A DNA stretch of 64,000 nucleotides, from positions 3,886,703-3,950,702 of the forward strand of contig NZ_CM011002.1 of NCBI RefSeq assembly GCF_000158095.2, read 5' to 3'. The translations under genes and the position numbers were made by a program. How positions within the stretch are numbered: position 1 is the stretch's first letter; every line of letters starts with the position of its first letter. Below are positions 62,005 to 64,000 of the stretch, one piece after another. The notes beneath the pieces are model-generated. The model was not told the origin of the DNA and searched no databases. It was given only the letters and a program-made list of their open reading frames with translations. The stretch is from Roseibium alexandrii DFL-11. GTDB lineage: Bacteria; Pseudomonadota; Alphaproteobacteria; Rhizobiales; Stappiaceae.

Positions 62005-62823
62005 ATGCAAAAGACAATTCTTCTCACCGGGGCCACCGATGGTATCGGGCTGGAAACAGCGAAACGGCTTGCCGCGGACGGCCACACGCTGTTGATTCAC
62101 GGACGAAACCCGGACAAGCTGGACAGGGTGAAGGCTGATCTGGAGGCTCTTCCGGGCGCCGGTGAGGTTGAGGCGTATGTGGCTGATTTTTCAGATCTGG
62201 CCGATGTGAACAGTCTGGCGGACACCATTCGCAGCCACCGCAATCATCTGGACGTTCTGATCAATAACGCCGGGATCCTCCGCACCCAGGATCCTTTGAA
62301 CAAAGACGGCATGGATGTCCGCTTTGTGGTCAATACGATCGCGCCGTATCTCCTCACGCGGAAGCTGTTGCCGCTGATGGGGAATGCAGGCCGGGTGGTC
62401 AACTTGTCTTCGGCTGCTCAGGCGCCAGTCAACCTGAAGGCCTTGGCCGGTCAACAAGGGGCCTCTGACATGGAGGCTTATGCGCAGAGTAAGCTTGCCA
62501 TCACCATGTGGACACGGGATTTGGCACGCGAGTTGGGCTCCGACGGGCCAGTCATCGTGGCTGTCAATCCGGCCTCCCTTCTTGGCACCAAGATGGTGAA
62601 AGAGGGGTTCGGTGTGTCCGGTAGTGACATCGGTGTCGGCGTCGACATTTTGATGCGGGCCTCCTTGTCTGAGGAGTTCGCCGGCCGGTCTGGAGCTTAT
62701 TTTGATAATGATTCCGGACGCTTCGCGGACCCGCATCCGTCAGGAATGGATCCGAAGGCTTGCGCTGAGGTCGTTGCAACGATCCGCGATGTCCTTGCGC
62801 ACACCGGCCTGCCTGCAAATTAA
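62005..62823 (+). CDS. SDR-family NAD(P)-dependent oxidoreductase
   Basis: A 272-residue short-chain dehydrogenase: KTILLTGATDGIGLETAKRL with the glycine motif, LLIHGRNPDKLDRV (Arg suggests NADPH), LINNAGILRTQDPLNKDGMD, and VVNLSSAAQAPVN with the catalytic Ser. The active-site Tyr/Lys appear as MEAYAQSKLAITM (Y-x-x-S-K, Y-A-Q-S-K). This is the WWOX/retinol-dehydrogenase-like branch. GAGG is 6 bases ahead of the ATG at 62005; the LLM stop lies 8 bases before it, so the two genes are coupled. Confidence 0.9.
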   Translation: MQKTILLTGATDGIGLETAKRLAADGHTLLIHGRNPDKLDRVKADLEALPGAGEVEAYVADFSDLADVNSLADTIRSHRNHLDVLINNAGILRTQDPLNKDGMDVRFVVNTIAPYLLTRKLLPLMGNAGRVVNLSSAAQAPVNLKALAGQQGASDMEAYAQSKLAITMWTRDLARELGSDGPVIVAVNPASLLGTKMVKEGFGVSGSDIGVGVDILMRASLSEEFAGRSGAYFDNDSGRFADPHPSGMDPKACAEVVATIRDVLAHTGLPAN

Positions 62824-62836
62824 AGCGCAGGCCGGT
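62803..62836. terminator. hairpin over the SDR stop, between convergent SDR and queF
   Basis: ACCGGCCTGC pairs with GCAGGCCGGT (10 bp) around a 14-base loop that contains the SDR stop codon. There is no T run, so it may be a transcript end signal for both strands or an mRNA-stabilising structure. Confidence 0.5.
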
Positions 62837-62872
62837 CAAGTCTGCCGATCGATTTCTTAAGGTGTTGCCGGA

Positions 62873-63340
62873 CTATCCGCGGCCCCGGTATGGCTGTACC
62901 CCTTGCTCGGGGATCCAGACCTCCTCCGGGGCTGGGCCGGTCTGGTAAAAAACGTCGATTGGAATCCCGCCGCGCGGATACCAGTATCCGCCGATCCGCA
63001 ACCACTCAGGATCGAGCAGATCAACGAGGCGCTTGCCGATTGAGACCGTGCAGTCTTCATGGAACGCGCCGTGATTGCGGAAAGACCCCAGGAAAAGTTT
63101 CAGGGACTTGCTTTCGACCAGGAAGTCCTTGGGCACGTAGTCGATGACGAGATGCGCAAAATCCGGCGCGCTGGTCAGAGGGCACAGCGAGGTAAACTCT
63201 GGTGACACAAAGCGCACCATGTATTTTGTGCCGGCTTGCGGGTTTGGAACCTTTTCCAGAACAGCGTTTTCCGGGCTGTCGGGCAGCTCTGTCGATGCGC
63301 CGAGCTGGGTGAGGTTTTCGTATATGGATTTGTCGCTCAT
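62873..63340 (-). CDS. queF: NADPH-dependent preQ0 reductase (7-cyano-7-deazaguanine reductase)
   Basis: Reduces preQ0 to preQ1 for queuosine in tRNA. The 155-residue type I (short) enzyme has the nucleophilic Cys in [15 protein letters not shown] and the QueF motif [26 protein letters not shown] segment, with the ends [18 protein letters not shown]. It lies directly behind queE on the minus strand (1 base between stop and start), in one operon. Confidence 0.95.
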   Translation of the reverse strand: MSDKSIYENLTQLGASTELPDSPENAVLEKVPNPQAGTKYMVRFVSPEFTSLCPLTSAPDFAHLVIDYVPKDFLVESKSLKLFLGSFRNHGAFHEDCTVSIGKRLVDLLDPEWLRIGGYWYPRGGIPIDVFYQTGPAPEEVWIPEQGVQPYRGRG

Positions 63341-63341
63341 C

Positions 63342-64000
63342 TCAAACGCCTCTCAAGTTGCCCCAGATCAGGGTATGTAGCTGCGGTAGGACCGTTGGTG
63401 TATACCACCGGTCACCGGCCACTTTGTCCACCAGCCAGCGCATCCGGTCCATGATACCGGGCATGTCGATCGGAGCATCTGCTGTGGCCGGTGACGGTGG
63501 CGTGTGATTGCCAGGCTGCAGATAAAGCGGCAGCTCCGGGTAGCGCGCAGCAAGATCCTTGGCATAGTCGTAGTCCGCGTCATCGAAGATCACGGTTTTC
63601 AAGACTGTCTGGGTCTCGGATCCGGCCGCCTCGACACATTCCGCGAGTTTTTGCCAATCCGTGTCCATGCCGCTGGAGGGCGGCTTGGGGCTCAAGGTCA
63701 GGACATCGAGTGCCGCAAACCAGTCCTTGGCGATGCTCCCCTGCGTCTCCAGGGCAAAACGATAGCCTTCCCGTTTGCCGAGTTCTATTAAAGATCCAAG
63801 TGGCTGTATCGCCGGATTGCCCCCTGACAGCGAGACCATCAAAGGCTTGCCACCGCTTAGGATTTCGATCTGCATCAGGATCGCCTGCGGCGTCATCGGG
63901 TGCCAGTCGTCCCGGTAGGCGCTGTCGACGGCGTGCAGTGTATCGCACCAGCTGCAGCGATAGTCGCAACCGCCGGTGCGCACAAAGACGGTTGGCTGAC
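63342..64000 (-). CDS. queE: 7-carboxy-7-deazaguanine synthase (5' end outside window)
   Basis: Radical-SAM enzyme that forms 7-carboxy-7-deazaguanine from 6-carboxytetrahydropterin, a preQ0 precursor. The frame is open to the window edge ([19 protein letters not shown]), so the first codons are missing. The cluster-binding CxxxCxxC motif is CDYRCSWC, followed by [25 protein letters not shown] and ALETQGS are the SAM and substrate segments. With queF it makes a queuosine-precursor operon. Confidence 0.93.
   Translation of the reverse strand, partial: QPTVFVRTGGCDYRCSWCDTLHAVDSAYRDDWHPMTPQAILMQIEILSGGKPLMVSLSGGNPAIQPLGSLIELGKREGYRFALETQGSIAKDWFAALDVLTLSPKPPSSGMDTDWQKLAECVEAAGSETQTVLKTVIFDDADYDYAKDLAARYPELPLYLQPGNHTPPSPATADAPIDMPGIMDRMRWLVDKVAGDRWYTPTVLPQLHTLIWGNLRGV

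Overview
The window is a continuous stretch of alphaproteobacterial chromosome of moderately high GC. The gene set (large 1603-residue NAD-glutamate dehydrogenase, CpdR, a DUF3426 zinc-ribbon protein, TIGR02302 protein, SDHAF4-type DUF1674 protein, heparinase-like gene between rsmB and purH, CtrA-type TTAA-N7-TTAA boxes) points to Hyphomicrobiales. The protein sequences look most like the marine Stappiaceae (Roseibium/Labrenzia type); this placement is inference from recognised families, not from a search. I saw no rRNA or tRNA gene, CRISPR array, insertion sequence or phage block, so most of the window is core genome with a few accessory pieces.

Layout. 1-3064: end of a UbiH-type hydroxylase, an SDR, a HIG1-like two-helix membrane protein, a PduO-type cobalamin adenosyltransferase and a rhomboid protease. 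3116-5718: an accessory envelope-stress-like block: an ECF sigma factor with its membrane anti-sigma factor, and, divergent from them, a Gly/Ser/Arg/Asp repeat protein and a lipoprotein whose C-terminal domain is the same as that of the anti-sigma factor. 5995-10220: etfB-etfA, 3-hydroxybutyryl-CoA dehydrogenase and an acyl-CoA synthetase (fatty acid/ketone body metabolism). 10303-11355: three tiny proteins sharing a C-terminal P-G-x-G-x-x-V-D motif, the first YjfB-like and preceded by a CtrA box. 11414-17882: a TlpA thioredoxin divergent from argH-lptM-lysA-TIGR02302. 17960-19874 (minus): zinc-ribbon protein, hpt, cpdR. 20071-23387: ftsE-ftsX-ydcF-plsC, with a second CtrA box. 23388-28643: ChaC-like cyclotransferase, DUF2125, GNAT, CoA-ester lyase, DUF1737, ATP-grasp and LolA. 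28728-32719: ftsK and a DapC-like aminotransferase.

32891-40099: SGNH esterase, SDHAF4-like protein, htpX, rsmB, heparinase-like protein, purH. 40265-48754: a chemotaxis receptor, a UMF1-type MFS transporter and the large glutamate dehydrogenase. 48847-51102: an AhpD-like protein, argC, leuD. 51175-56708: an L,D-transpeptidase, an OmpR-type response regulator with a cyclic-nucleotide-binding partner, a Tat-exported cyclase, the YifB/ComM ATPase, a YbjQ-like protein and a GNAT. 56764-62823: an agmatinase family enzyme, a LacI-type regulator whose DNA-binding domain has decayed, a YHS protein, a TPR protein, and a LysR regulator divergent from a luciferase-like oxidoreductase and an SDR. 62873-64000: queF and the edge of queE (queuosine precursor synthesis).

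Most noteworthy: (i) the sigma/anti-sigma/repeat-protein/lipoprotein block, in which sensor and secreted lipoprotein share a domain; (ii) the trio of small VDITV-tailed proteins; (iii) an identical composite promoter element (TTAA-N7-TTAA-N4-GCGCGGTTAG) in front of ftsE and the YjfB-like gene; (iv) the LacI effector domain kept as an open frame directly behind an HTH remnant carrying four in-frame stops and no net frameshift.
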